This document shows positions 24,255 through 31,984 of a stretch of 45,294 nt of DNA, piece after piece (the stretch's first letter is position 1; every line of letters starts with the position of its first letter). This DNA is from Pseudomonadota bacterium (lineage in GTDB: Bacteria > Myxococcota_A > UBA796 > GCA-2862545), in contig CANNIZ010000036.1 in assembly GCA_947505245.1 (NCBI GenBank), forward strand, positions 1 through 45,294, written 5' to 3'. The notes beneath the pieces are model-generated. The model made no database searches and was not told where the DNA came from. It saw only the letters and a program-made list of their open reading frames with translations. Made by a program: the position numbers and the translations under genes.

Positions 24255-24619
24255 GGGGCTTCCTCGTCGGTCTTGCGGGCGCGACCGATCTTGTCGATCA
24301 AGCTGGTGACGCGGACGGCCGCGTCGAGGTGTTTGTCGTACCGGAACACGAGCTCGGGCGCGAACCGCACGCCGATGGCTCGGGCGACCGGCCCGCGCAG
24401 CTGGCGAGCGACGTCGTTGAGCGCCTCGACGAGCGCGTCCGAAGGCTCGCCGCCGCCGAGCGGGGTGTAGAGGATCTCGGCGCGACGCAGATCCCGCTTC
24501 ACATCGACGCTCGTGATCGAGATCGGTGTGACGCGTGGATCCTTCACGTCCGTCAGGAACAACGATGAAAGTTCCCGATGGATCTGCTCCGCGATCCGCA
24601 CGGGTCGATGCGACGGCAT
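24251..24619 (-). CDS. rbfA: Ribosome-binding factor A
   Basis: RbfA is a small KH-fold protein that binds the 30S subunit near helix 1 of 16S rRNA during maturation. The 122-residue sequence shows the usual elements: RIAEQIHRELSSLF at the N-terminus, DPRVTPISITSVDVKRDLRRAEI, and RGPVARAIGVRFAPELVFRYD near the end. The start at 24619 lies 19 bases after the membrane protein gene; the stop overlaps truB. Length matches the family. Confidence 0.95.
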   Translation of the reverse strand: MPSHRPVRIAEQIHRELSSLFLTDVKDPRVTPISITSVDVKRDLRRAEILYTPLGGGEPSDALVEALNDVARQLRGPVARAIGVRFAPELVFRYDKHLDAAVRVTSLIDKIGRARKTDEEAP

Positions 24620-24638
24620 TCTGCCTCCCCGCGCCCTG

Positions 24639-25424
24639 TTAACTCCCTGCGAGGCTTCGGGTGCCGCGGCGCGCGACTTCGGCGGTCCACGCGCTGACGA
24701 CGAGCGCGGTAATCGCCGCCAACCACAACATTCGGTTGGCGTCGGAGGTAGCGACGAGCAGCCAACGATGGACCATGACGCCGGCGCTCGCGAGCACCCA
24801 CGGCGCGCGCGGCGGACGGATCGCGCCGATCGCGGCGAACGTCGCGGCCAGGAGGCACGGCGCGAGCATGGACTTCAAGAACGGGATCACGTCCGGGTTG
24901 ACGTCGCGGCCGACGACCCAGATGGCGACGGCGTCGACGAGCGCGACCAGGCCGACCATGGCGATGCGGAGCACCGTGTTGGATGACACATCTGCGTTCG
25001 CGTCGAGGCCGATGGTCGCTCGATGCCGCCAGGTGCACGCGACGGAGAGCGCGCCGACGGACGCGTTCACGACGGCGAACACGAGCTTCTGGGCGAGGGT
25101 GCCGGCGGACGCGTGGTCAAACGCGCCGACCAGGACGTTGTGAAACGTATCGAGGGCGGCGAGGCCCATTCCCATGCCTCCCACGACGAGGCCTGCCGCA
25201 GCGTGCCGGTTCGCGACGACGCCGTGCCAGGCGAGGCCGGCGACGACGAGCCCGACGGCGAACACGAAGTCGCCGACCGGGAACGCGTTCTCGTACATCC
25301 GGTCCGCGATCGGGGTTGTGGTGACGTTCTTCTTCGCGACGAACCAGTACACCCACCAGCCGGCGACCCCGAGCGCGGCCCCGATCTGGTAGGTGCCGAG
25401 GGCCAGACCGGGCCGATGTCGCAT
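24639..25424 (-). CDS. Multi-span membrane protein of unknown function
   Basis: The 261-residue product has seven or eight hydrophobic segments and begins MRHRPGLALGTYQIGAALG. A loop with the segment LDTFHNVLVGAFDHASAG stands out. I know no family with certainty. ATG at 25424 lies two bases after the stop of the biotin-carboxylase-like gene; a GTG at 25430 would instead overlap that stop by 4 nt and is equally possible. Its tight link to that gene suggests a shared function, while rbfA and truB may simply be downstream passengers. Confidence 0.7.
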   Translation of the reverse strand: MRHRPGLALGTYQIGAALGVAGWWVYWFVAKKNVTTTPIADRMYENAFPVGDFVFAVGLVVAGLAWHGVVANRHAAAGLVVGGMGMGLAALDTFHNVLVGAFDHASAGTLAQKLVFAVVNASVGALSVACTWRHRATIGLDANADVSSNTVLRIAMVGLVALVDAVAIWVVGRDVNPDVIPFLKSMLAPCLLAATFAAIGAIRPPRAPWVLASAGVMVHRWLLVATSDANRMLWLAAITALVVSAWTAEVARRGTRSLAGS

Positions 25425-25426
25425 GT

Positions 25427-26773
25427 TCACGCGATGTCGTCCTGGGGCAACATCCGCTCGATCGTGTGGGTGTCGTAGTCGCCGCGCCAGACCGCCTCGT
25501 CCGCGAGCAGTCGCATCAGGAAGTCCCGGTTCGTGGGCACACCTTCGATCACCAGGTCTTCCAGTGCTGCGCGCGCCCGTACGAGCGTGGCGTGCCGCGT
25601 CGGGCCGGTGATCGTGATCTTTGCAAGGAGCGGGTCCGTGTCCGGGTTGCACGGCTGGCCCTCCTTCGTGCCCGTCTCCGACAACACGTGGTCGCCCTCG
25701 GGCAGCACGAGCCGCTCGATGTGGCCGTCCACGTCAGCTTCGGGGCGCAGCGGGTCGACCGGCAGCACGCGGAGCTGCACGCCATGCCGCTCGATCTTCA
25801 CGTCGCCCTGGGACCAGCCAACGTTCTCGCCGAGGGTGACGCGGTGTTGAAGGTCGATGAGGTCGATCCCGAGCACCTGTTCGGTGAGCGTGTACCCGGT
25901 GGTGAGGCGGCCCGAGAACCCGAGGAGGTACCACCCGTCGTTGGGCGTGACGGCCCAACGCACGCGCCCGACGCCAACCCAACCGATCTTCCGCGCCAGC
26001 TCGGCGGCGGCGGGCCCGAGACGCGCAGAGACGTCGTGCGGGACGAGGTCTTTTCCGGTCTCCTCTACCCAGGTGTGGAATTGGTATTGGAGGGAGGAGT
26101 CGCTCTCACCGAGGTGAACCACGTTCCCCTGGCGGTCGCCGGCGACGGTGGTGCTCACGGAGCGGAGCTTGTCGACTGCGCGTTCGAGGAACACGGAGCG
26201 CTCGCCGGTGACGAGGCCGGCGGCATCGCGGACCGTGGCCACCGCGGCGGGGAGGTCTTCGAGCCGGCTGACCCGCCGGATCACGCCGCCGCCGACGGCC
26301 TTGACGAACAGCGGCAGGCCGAGCTGGGCGCCGATCGCGACGCCATCGTCCTTCTCGTCGAGCGGGTCCGACGCTGGCACGAGCGGGATGTTTACCTCGC
26401 GTGCGTGTTTGCGAAGCTCGAACCGATCGACCGCCCGCCAGAGCGCGCGAGGCTCGTTGCCGATCACGCCCATGTTCGCGTTGAGCGCGTACTGGATGAA
26501 GTCGATCCGCTCGGCGAGGAAGCAATAGCCAGGGTGGATCGCGTCGCACCCCGCGTCGAGCGCGGCAGACACGACCCGCTGGGGGTGCATGTACGTCTCG
26601 GCGACGGTCTTTCCGTTCAAGTAGACGGGGTAGTCGGCCTCTTCTACCCACGGCTGGTCGACGTCCGGCTCGGAGAACACCGCGACGGTCTCGATGCCGA
26701 GGCCCTTGTAGTAGCGAATCAGCCGCCGCGCGATCTCGCCGCGGCTCGCCACCAGGATGCGTTTGAGCTCCAT
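25427..26773 (-). CDS. Biotin-carboxylase-like protein with degenerate active site
   Basis: The 448-residue length and order of segments are those of biotin carboxylase (AccC): ILVASRGEIARRLIRYYKGLGIETVAVFS compares with the family start, followed by DAIHPGYCFLAE, VVHLGESDSSLQ and a C-terminal domain with GVPTNRDFLMRLL. The catalytic centre is altered. The glycine loop is short and reads KAVGGGVIRRV. The region matching the E. coli EMNTRIQVEH motif reads GFSGRLTTGY (residues 285-294), losing Glu288, Asn290, Gln294 and Glu296 but keeping Arg292. Lys238 is also replaced. Carboxylation is therefore unlikely; an ATP-grasp scaffold or regulator is possible. It starts directly after the crotonase stop (TAGATG). 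Confidence 0.85.
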   Translation of the reverse strand: MELKRILVASRGEIARRLIRYYKGLGIETVAVFSEPDVDQPWVEEADYPVYLNGKTVAETYMHPQRVVSAALDAGCDAIHPGYCFLAERIDFIQYALNANMGVIGNEPRALWRAVDRFELRKHAREVNIPLVPASDPLDEKDDGVAIGAQLGLPLFVKAVGGGVIRRVSRLEDLPAAVATVRDAAGLVTGERSVFLERAVDKLRSVSTTVAGDRQGNVVHLGESDSSLQYQFHTWVEETGKDLVPHDVSARLGPAAAELARKIGWVGVGRVRWAVTPNDGWYLLGFSGRLTTGYTLTEQVLGIDLIDLQHRVTLGENVGWSQGDVKIERHGVQLRVLPVDPLRPEADVDGHIERLVLPEGDHVLSETGTKEGQPCNPDTDPLLAKITITGPTRHATLVRARAALEDLVIEGVPTNRDFLMRLLADEAVWRGDYDTHTIERMLPQDDIA

Positions 26774-27550
26774 CTATCGGCCCTTCCACTGCGGGGGACG
26801 CTTCTGGAGGAACGCGCCGATGCCCTCGGCGGCGTCCTCGGTCAGCAGGTTTAGCGTGAGATCGGCGTGCAACTGACGCACGGCGGCGTCGATCGGCAAG
26901 TCCGCGGTCGCATGAAAAGCGGCTTTTCCCATCGCGATGATGGCGGGCGATCGGCTCGCGATGTCCTTTGCGAGCACGAGCGCCTCCGCGAGCGCCTGAC
27001 CTGGAGCCGCGACGCGGTTCACCAGCCCGAGGCGCTCGGCGCGGGCCGCGTCCATCTTCGCGCCGGTGAGCATCAACTCGAGCAGGGGCTTTCGAGGCAG
27101 GTCGCGGCGCAGGACTGCGGTGATGATCCACGGGAACAAGCCGAGCTTGATCTCGGGCGTGCCGAAATTCGCGGAGGGATCGGCGACGATCAGGTCGCAG
27201 GCGGCGGCCAGTCCGAGTCCGCCGCCCATCGCGTCGCCCTGCACACACGCGATCACCGGCGTGCGAAGCTTGGCGATGTCGAGCAACAGGTCGGCGTAGC
27301 GCCCACGACCCTGGTGGGCCGCGAGGAAGCCCTCGGAGGCGCCGAGACCGTCCGCGAGATCGCCGCCGGCGCAGAAAACGGAGCCGCGTCCGGTGAGGAC
27401 GACGACGTTGATCGCGGGGTCTGCGGCGGCGGCCGAAAGGCTCTCGGCGAGGGCTTCGATCAGCGCACCTGACAGCGCGTTCCGGCGGTCAGGCCGGTTC
27501 AGGTACAGCACAGCGACGGCGTGATCGTCGCTTCGCTCCACGAGGTCCAT
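26774..27550 (-). CDS. Enoyl-CoA hydratase/isomerase family protein
   Basis: The 258-residue crotonase-fold protein has the two oxyanion-hole motifs, FCAGGDL (around 59-65) and GDAMGGGLGLAAACDL (105-120). It has one of the two usual catalytic glutamates: Glu133 in TPEIKLG matches rat Glu164, while the place of rat Glu144 is Gly113. Single-glutamate members are often isomerases or other crotonases, so simple hydratase activity is uncertain. ATG at 27550 has GGAGG five bases upstream. It heads the run with the biotin-carboxylase-like and membrane protein genes; a similar pairing of hydratase and carboxylase occurs in leucine catabolism, though here the carboxylase looks inactive. Confidence 0.88.
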   Translation of the reverse strand: MDLVERSDDHAVAVLYLNRPDRRNALSGALIEALAESLSAAAADPAINVVVLTGRGSVFCAGGDLADGLGASEGFLAAHQGRGRYADLLLDIAKLRTPVIACVQGDAMGGGLGLAAACDLIVADPSANFGTPEIKLGLFPWIITAVLRRDLPRKPLLELMLTGAKMDAARAERLGLVNRVAAPGQALAEALVLAKDIASRSPAIIAMGKAAFHATADLPIDAAVRQLHADLTLNLLTEDAAEGIGAFLQKRPPQWKGR

Positions 27551-27645
27551 GTTTCCTCCGGCGGGGGCGGACCGTACCACACCGGACAGGAACCGGAGAA
27601 GCCGAGCGCTGACCGATGTAGTAAGGTCGCGTGGGGAGCGGACGC

Positions 27646-28383
27646 GTGGGGTTGCGGTTCGGAATCGTCGGTCGCGGGCGCTTGGGGACGTCGCTCGAGG
27701 CGTTGTTGCGTGCCGGGGGCGCGGAGGTGGATCTGCGCGGCCGCGGAGAGGGCACGCCCGACGCGCCGATCGTGTTGCTCGCCGTTCCGGACGCTGCGAT
27801 CCGCGATGCGGCGGCATTGGTAGCCCCCGGTCACGTGCTGTTGCACGCGTCGGGCGCGTCCTCGGTGGACGTGCTCCGCCCGTACGCGCCGGCGGGCAGC
27901 TTTCATCCGCTCATGACGTTCCCGGGTGTGCAAACGGCACTTCCTGACTTGACGGGGGTGGCGGCGGCGGTCGCGGGCGACGCGGAGGCCGTAGTGGCCG
28001 GGCGACTGCTCGCGTCCGCGCTCGGCATGGTCGCCGTGGAAGTGCCGGGTGAACGGGCGCTCTACCATGCGGCGGCGGTCATGGCCGGGAACTTCGCGAC
28101 GGTGTTGTTGGCGGAGGCCGCTTCGGTCCTCGAGCGCGCCGGAGTGGACGCGAGGGCTGCTCGCGCCATGCTCGCTCCGTTGGCGATACAGTCGCTCCGC
28201 AACGCGATCGACGACCCCGCGCGCGCGCTCACCGGTCCGGTCGCGCGGGGGGACGAGGCCACCATCCAAGCTCATCGGGACGCGCTGCGCCGGGCGGGTT
28301 TGGAGGACGAGGCAGTCCTCTACGATCAGCTGACAGCGCATGCACGAGCCCTGCGAAGGTCTCAGGCGCGAAGCGCCGGATGA
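27646..28383 (+). CDS. Rossmann/DUF2520 oxidoreductase-like protein
   Basis: The product of about 245 residues has a Rossmann start (LRFGIVGRGRLGTSLEALL), a strand-turn element VLLAVPDAAIRDAA and HASGASSVDVLRPYAPAGSFHPLMTF. A helical domain with ALYHAAAVMAGNFATVLL follows. This is the layout of proteins with a DUF2520 C-terminal domain, related to ketopantoate and F420-linked reductases; their substrate is generally unknown. GTG at 27646 after GGGGAG is my choice; GTG at 27631 in the same frame is an alternative. It is divergent from the crotonase gene with a gap of about 95 bases. Confidence 0.8.
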   Translation: MGLRFGIVGRGRLGTSLEALLRAGGAEVDLRGRGEGTPDAPIVLLAVPDAAIRDAAALVAPGHVLLHASGASSVDVLRPYAPAGSFHPLMTFPGVQTALPDLTGVAAAVAGDAEAVVAGRLLASALGMVAVEVPGERALYHAAAVMAGNFATVLLAEAASVLERAGVDARAARAMLAPLAIQSLRNAIDDPARALTGPVARGDEATIQAHRDALRRAGLEDEAVLYDQLTAHARALRRSQARSAG

Positions 28384-28414
28384 GTGACGATTCAGCGTCG
28401 AAGCTTGAATGGTC

Positions 28415-28442
28415 TTGTCTGCGATCCGTCTGGTGCTATTAT
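28415..28442 (+). promoter_or_regulatory. Sigma-70-type promoter of the small conserved gene
   Basis: TTGTCT (28415-28420) and TATTAT (28437-28442) are 16 bases apart, in a locally AT-rich patch that stands out in this GC-rich window. The start point would be near 28449 and the ATG is at 28463, so the leader is very short. Confidence 0.55.
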
Positions 28443-28462
28443 TAAGACAATGGGGGTGTCCG

Positions 28463-28648
28463 ATGCTCGATGCCTACATCGTCGAACGCATCCGTCGGGA
28501 GCGCGAACGCGAGTCCGAACGTGACGGCGCCTTCATCCCGTTGCGGATCGAAGTGCCGGACGTGAAGGAAGACGCTCCGGTTCCCGTAGTCAAAAAGAAG
28601 GAAGAAGAGGAAGATCGCGGCAGCGTCGTGATCGACTTCAACCTTTAG
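28463..28648 (+). CDS. Small conserved charged protein (myxobacterial type)
   Basis: The 61-residue product is a charged helix at the start (MLDAYIVERIRRERERESERD), a short IPLRIEVP strand, an acidic/lysine linker and the tail RGSVVIDFNL. I recall proteins of this shape, beginning MLDAYI-I-E-K/R-I-R and ending GSVxIDxx, as short hypothetical proteins in myxobacteria; the function is unknown. It has its own good promoter and ATG. It converges on the FAD-subunit gene with 12 bases between stops. Confidence 0.8.
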   Translation: MLDAYIVERIRRERERESERDGAFIPLRIEVPDVKEDAPVPVVKKKEEEEDRGSVVIDFNL

Positions 28649-28671
28649 GACGCACCACCGTTAGGACGCAC
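28645..28671. repeat. 11-bp direct repeat at two convergent stop codons
   Basis: TTAGGACGCAC occurs at 28645-28655 and 28661-28671. The first copy contains the stop codon of the small gene, the second supplies the stop (TAA on the minus strand) of the FAD-subunit gene. It looks like a local duplication or an excision scar. Confidence 0.6.
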
Positions 28672-29656
28672 GGCCAGTCGAGCGCAGCTCTTGCAGCGCG
28701 CGTCGGACTTCGACGCGCACCATGTGGCGCCGCCAGGCAGGATCGCCGTGGATGTTCCGCTGGGGACGGACCTGCTTGAACGCGGCCTCGGCGAGCGCCT
28801 CGATGGTGGCGTCATCGAGCGCCGTCCCGAGGCCCGACTCGAAGCCTTTGAGCACGCGCGGCTTCGGCAGGACCGCGCCGACACACGCTGAGAGCGCCGT
28901 CACGAGGGGGCCGTCGAACGCCGCCGCGATGGCGACGCCGACCTGCGGAAAGTCTACGGCCTCCCGTGTGCGCACCTTGCGGTAGACGCTGCGGTGGCCG
29001 GGAGGCTGAGGGGGCACGATGATCGCGGTGATCAGGGCGTGGGCGGGCAGGGAATGCGCTTCCTCGAAGCGTCCATCCTGCGCGTACAGGTCTTCGAGAG
29101 GGATCTCGCGCTGCGCCCCGTCATCGACCGCGAGCCGGGCGCCGAGCACGACGAGGGCGGGCACGGTGTCCGACGACTGCGCGGCGACGCACGTGGCCTT
29201 GCTGCCGACCACGTGGCACCAGGTACCCTCCTTCTTCAGGCAGAAACCGAGCGCGGACCGCCAGTGGTGTGTCTGGTTGTAGAACAGGCAGCGCGTGTCG
29301 AGCATGACGTTGCCGCCCAACGTGCCCATGTTGCGGTGCTGCGGCCCTGCGACGAGCCCAGCGGCCATCGCCAGCGCGGGTGCGGCGAGGCGCACGGCGG
29401 TGGAGTCCGCGACCATCTGAAGCGGGGTGCCGGCGCCGATGCGCAGCGTGCCGTCGTCGGAGCGTTCGATTCCAACGAAGCCCTGGACGGCAGCCAGGCT
29501 GACGAGGTGCTTCGGGGCGTGCAGATGGTGCTTCAGGTTTGGGAGAAGGTCGGTTCCCCCGGCGATGTACATCGCGTCAGGGAGGGACGAACGCAACGAA
29601 AGCGCCTCAGCGACCGACTGCGGTTTGTGGACCTCGAACTCGGGCATCCTCAGCAC
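28661..29656 (-). CDS. FAD/4Fe-4S subunit like 4-hydroxybenzoyl-CoA reductase beta (HcrB-like), orphan
   Basis: The 331-residue protein belongs to the FAD subunits of the xanthine oxidase family: start LRMPEFEVHKPQSVAEAL, FAD motifs IAGGTDLLPN and GPQHRNMGTLGGN, and a CO-dehydrogenase flavoprotein C-terminal domain. It also has four cysteines, 123, 139, 147 and 156. Their spacing of 16, 8 and 9 is what I recall for the extra 4Fe-4S cluster of Thauera HcrB, which general family members lack. No molybdopterin subunit or 2Fe-2S subunit gene is nearby, and the two flanking genes are unrelated. GTG at 29656 gives the usual M-L-R-x-P start; ATG 29647 and GTG 29662 are alternatives. Confidence 0.85.
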   Translation of the reverse strand: MLRMPEFEVHKPQSVAEALSLRSSLPDAMYIAGGTDLLPNLKHHLHAPKHLVSLAAVQGFVGIERSDDGTLRIGAGTPLQMVADSTAVRLAAPALAMAAGLVAGPQHRNMGTLGGNVMLDTRCLFYNQTHHWRSALGFCLKKEGTWCHVVGSKATCVAAQSSDTVPALVVLGARLAVDDGAQREIPLEDLYAQDGRFEEAHSLPAHALITAIIVPPQPPGHRSVYRKVRTREAVDFPQVGVAIAAAFDGPLVTALSACVGAVLPKPRVLKGFESGLGTALDDATIEALAEAAFKQVRPQRNIHGDPAWRRHMVRVEVRRALQELRSTGRAS

Positions 29657-29737
29657 GTCCACCCCCGGCTCCCGGGCATTAACCGGGGACGATGTGGTAT
29701 GCTTTCTGCGCGCACCCTCAGCGCAGGGAGGTTCCTG

Positions 29738-31354
29738 ATGCCCGCCCAGACCCGCTCGACCCCGTCCACGACGACGTCCGCACCGACCCCCGAGACGTCG
29801 TCGGCAACCACGGGACCGTCCACCTCCGATCCCCAGAACACCGTCGGCAACGCCGCGGTTTCGGCCGCCACGGTCGGCGCCGCAGCCCCGCCTGCCACGC
29901 CTGCGTGGTCGAAGAGCGAGATTACGGCGGTCCAGACGGAGCTCAAGACGCTCGGGCTCTACACGCTCACGGTCGATGGCATCTTTGGGAAGGGATCGCG
30001 CGCTGGCCTCGACAAGGCATTTGGCGACTCGTCGTGGGCGTCGATGGCGGCCGGTGCCGTGGTGGCCAAGCTCAAGCAGCAGGGCGGCGCCGCTCAGCCA
30101 GGCGGCGGAGGGACACCCCCAGCACCCGCGACAGACGCACCTCCCTGGAGCAAGGCGGAGCTGATCAGCGTCCAGCAGGAGCTCGCGCGCCTCGGACTGT
30201 ACCGGTCCACGGTCGACGGGATCTTCGGCTCGGGCAGCCGGTCGGCGCTCGTCGAGGCGTTCGGCAGCGACGAATGGACAAAGCTCTCGGCGGCGGCCGT
30301 CGTCACGCGGTTGAAGGCCGCCGCTACGCCCACCGGCGATGACGCCAAGAAGAAGTACCGCTACGGCGAGATGTGCAAGGACGGCCTGCTCGATCTGACG
30401 CTCGGCGTCGGGTTTGACGAGGGTGGTTCCCACTACGCGATCATCGACGCGTTCCAGGAAGCGCTCGAGGGGCGCGGGTTCACCATGGACGCCGGCGCCG
30501 CGGCCGCCATGTACAAGGCCGCCGGAAGGGCCGTCGGCAACGCGAAGTTCGGCAAGTACTTCGTCAAGACGGACGCGCTCACCTACAAGCCGCCCGCAGG
30601 CCCTGCGCGCAAGGTCAACGCGGTCGTGCGTATGGTCGACAACGGCGAAGGCACCAAGGGAAAGGAAGCCAAAGAGGGCTTCGAGGAAGGCCTGACCGAG
30701 TCGGATGGCGTCTACTACGGTGGGCACGGGCGTTATGGCTCGGGGCCCGACTTCGACCAGAACATGACGTTCGACCTGATGGACAACGCCGGAAAGATCA
30801 CCCAGCACCTCGACGACTACGAGAAGCTCGAGCACCTCCTGAAGGAGGAGGGCAAGGCCGCCGGGCGCAGCGAATGGGCACAGTTCGAGTATCGGCTCTC
30901 CAAGAAGACGCTGACCGTGAACGGCACGAACGAGGGCAACGTCTTCCTGAACGAGGCGAGCAAACACGGCGCCGAATTCGGCGGACGGCTGATGTACTGG
31001 AACCTGCTGCGCAGCGGCAGCGGAGCCAAGCTCGAGACCGGTGCCGAAGGCGGGATCGCGAAGGGCCACGCCGAGAACCCGAACCACAAGTACACGCTCG
31101 CGGTGTTCAACGGCTGCCGCACGCAGGACTACGTGAAGTCGCTCAAGGGCACGCCAGGTATGGACTCGAAGAACGCCGACCTTGTGGCGAGCACGCGCAC
31201 CTTGTACTGGTCGGACATGGCGAACACGATGTCCGCGTGGCTCGACGGCATCCTCGCGCAGCAGTCCGCCGAGTCGGTCGTGAAGGCGATGGACGATCAG
31301 CAGGTCACCGAGCGGCCCGCGGGCGCAGCCGGCAAGGGCTTCGCCAATTTCTAG
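29738..31354 (+). CDS. Two peptidoglycan-binding repeats plus predicted caspase-like domain
   Basis: The 538-residue protein starts with a Thr/Pro/Ser-rich stretch (no signal peptide) and a GNAAV segment. Two near-identical modules follow at about 57-112 and 137-193 (WSKSEITAVQTELKTLGLY, then VDGIFGKGSR), of the peptidoglycan-binding-1 type. The C-terminal 330 residues contain VYYGGHGRYGSGPDF (His330) and TLAVFNGCRTQDYV (Cys460). His in a GHG motif and Cys after a hydrophobic strand, about 130 residues apart, is the dyad layout of clan CD (caspase, gingipain, CHAT) proteases. That domain call is inference from motif pattern. ATG at 29738 follows GGGAGG. The gene is divergent from the FAD-subunit gene. 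Confidence 0.75.
   Translation: MPAQTRSTPSTTTSAPTPETSSATTGPSTSDPQNTVGNAAVSAATVGAAAPPATPAWSKSEITAVQTELKTLGLYTLTVDGIFGKGSRAGLDKAFGDSSWASMAAGAVVAKLKQQGGAAQPGGGGTPPAPATDAPPWSKAELISVQQELARLGLYRSTVDGIFGSGSRSALVEAFGSDEWTKLSAAAVVTRLKAAATPTGDDAKKKYRYGEMCKDGLLDLTLGVGFDEGGSHYAIIDAFQEALEGRGFTMDAGAAAAMYKAAGRAVGNAKFGKYFVKTDALTYKPPAGPARKVNAVVRMVDNGEGTKGKEAKEGFEEGLTESDGVYYGGHGRYGSGPDFDQNMTFDLMDNAGKITQHLDDYEKLEHLLKEEGKAAGRSEWAQFEYRLSKKTLTVNGTNEGNVFLNEASKHGAEFGGRLMYWNLLRSGSGAKLETGAEGGIAKGHAENPNHKYTLAVFNGCRTQDYVKSLKGTPGMDSKNADLVASTRTLYWSDMANTMSAWLDGILAQQSAESVVKAMDDQQVTERPAGAAGKGFANF
29906..30316 (+). repeat. Internal duplication coding for two peptidoglycan-binding modules
   Basis: Codons for residues 57-112 (29906-30073) and 137-193 (30146-30316) encode two copies of a 55-residue module with the shared frame WSK-E---VQ-EL--LGLY---VDGIFG-GSR. 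They are separated by a Gly/Pro/Ala-rich linker. Confidence 0.75.
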
Positions 31355-31376
31355 AGCGACCGTCGGGTTCTTCGGC

Positions 31377-31976
31377 GTGCGCCCGATGGCGCTCGCGGTC
31401 GCTGGCGTTATCGTGGCGTTGTGCACTGCTGACGTTGCCTTGGGGGATCCGCCTGTGGACGATGCAATCGCGAAGCTCTCCTCCCCGTCGACGTGGTGCG
31501 ATGGCGCCAAGGCGCTCGCAAAGCGCGGCGATCCCGCGGCGCTTACGCCGCTCGTCAAGGCGTACCGGGCCCCGCACGAGACCTCGAAGGTGTGCCTGTT
31601 GGACGCCATGGAGGCGCTCGGCGCGGCGACGCACGCGGCGCAGATCTACACTGCAGATCCGAAGACGGGCCTCGACCTGATGCGCCTGTTTCCGGCCGAT
31701 TCGCACCTGCCGATCCTCGCTGCGGCTGTCGAATCGGAGGACGCCCAGACGCGCTTCATCGCGATCCGCGCGCTCACCTCACAGATTCAGAACCCGGCGT
31801 GGATCGCGGGCTGCATCCCGCTGCTCCAGTCGCCCCGTGTAGACGTGCGCAAGGCGGTGATCGAGGTGCTCGGGCGCCGCGATGAGCCAGACATCGTGGC
31901 GGCGCTGAAGGCCCAGAGTAAGGTCGAGGCAGACGCCGCGTTGAAGTCGCAACTCGAACTGATCGTCGGACCTTAG
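31377..31976 (+). CDS. Exported HEAT-like repeat protein
   Basis: The 199-residue product has a signal peptide (MRPMALAVAGVIVALCTADVALG, probable cleavage before DPPVDD). It is followed by alpha-helical HEAT-type repeats (for example LPILAAAVESEDAQTRFIAIRALTS, VDVRKAVIEVLGRRDEPDIVAALK). Such repeats bind other proteins. The GTG at 31377 gives an Arg in the signal peptide n-region; ATG 31386 is an alternative. It begins 23 bases after the caspase-like gene, with the next gene 8 bases after its stop, so it may connect the two neighbourhoods in one transcript. Confidence 0.75.
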   Translation: MRPMALAVAGVIVALCTADVALGDPPVDDAIAKLSSPSTWCDGAKALAKRGDPAALTPLVKAYRAPHETSKVCLLDAMEALGAATHAAQIYTADPKTGLDLMRLFPADSHLPILAAAVESEDAQTRFIAIRALTSQIQNPAWIAGCIPLLQSPRVDVRKAVIEVLGRRDEPDIVAALKAQSKVEADAALKSQLELIVGP

Positions 31977-31984
31977 GGGGCACA

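Noticed and set aside
29663..29688. CCCCGG / CCGGGG inverted repeat between the FAD-subunit and peptidoglycan-binding genes
   Set aside because: Short GC-only dyads are frequent here and no second feature supports an operator.
28994..29737. Upstream extension of the peptidoglycan-binding protein
   Set aside because: It is antisense to the FAD-subunit gene, has no motifs, and the ATG at 29738 has a strong ribosome site.
29657..31609. N-terminal extension of the FAD-subunit gene
   Set aside because: The extra 650 residues are low-complexity antisense translation of the peptidoglycan-binding gene; family starts match GTG 29656.
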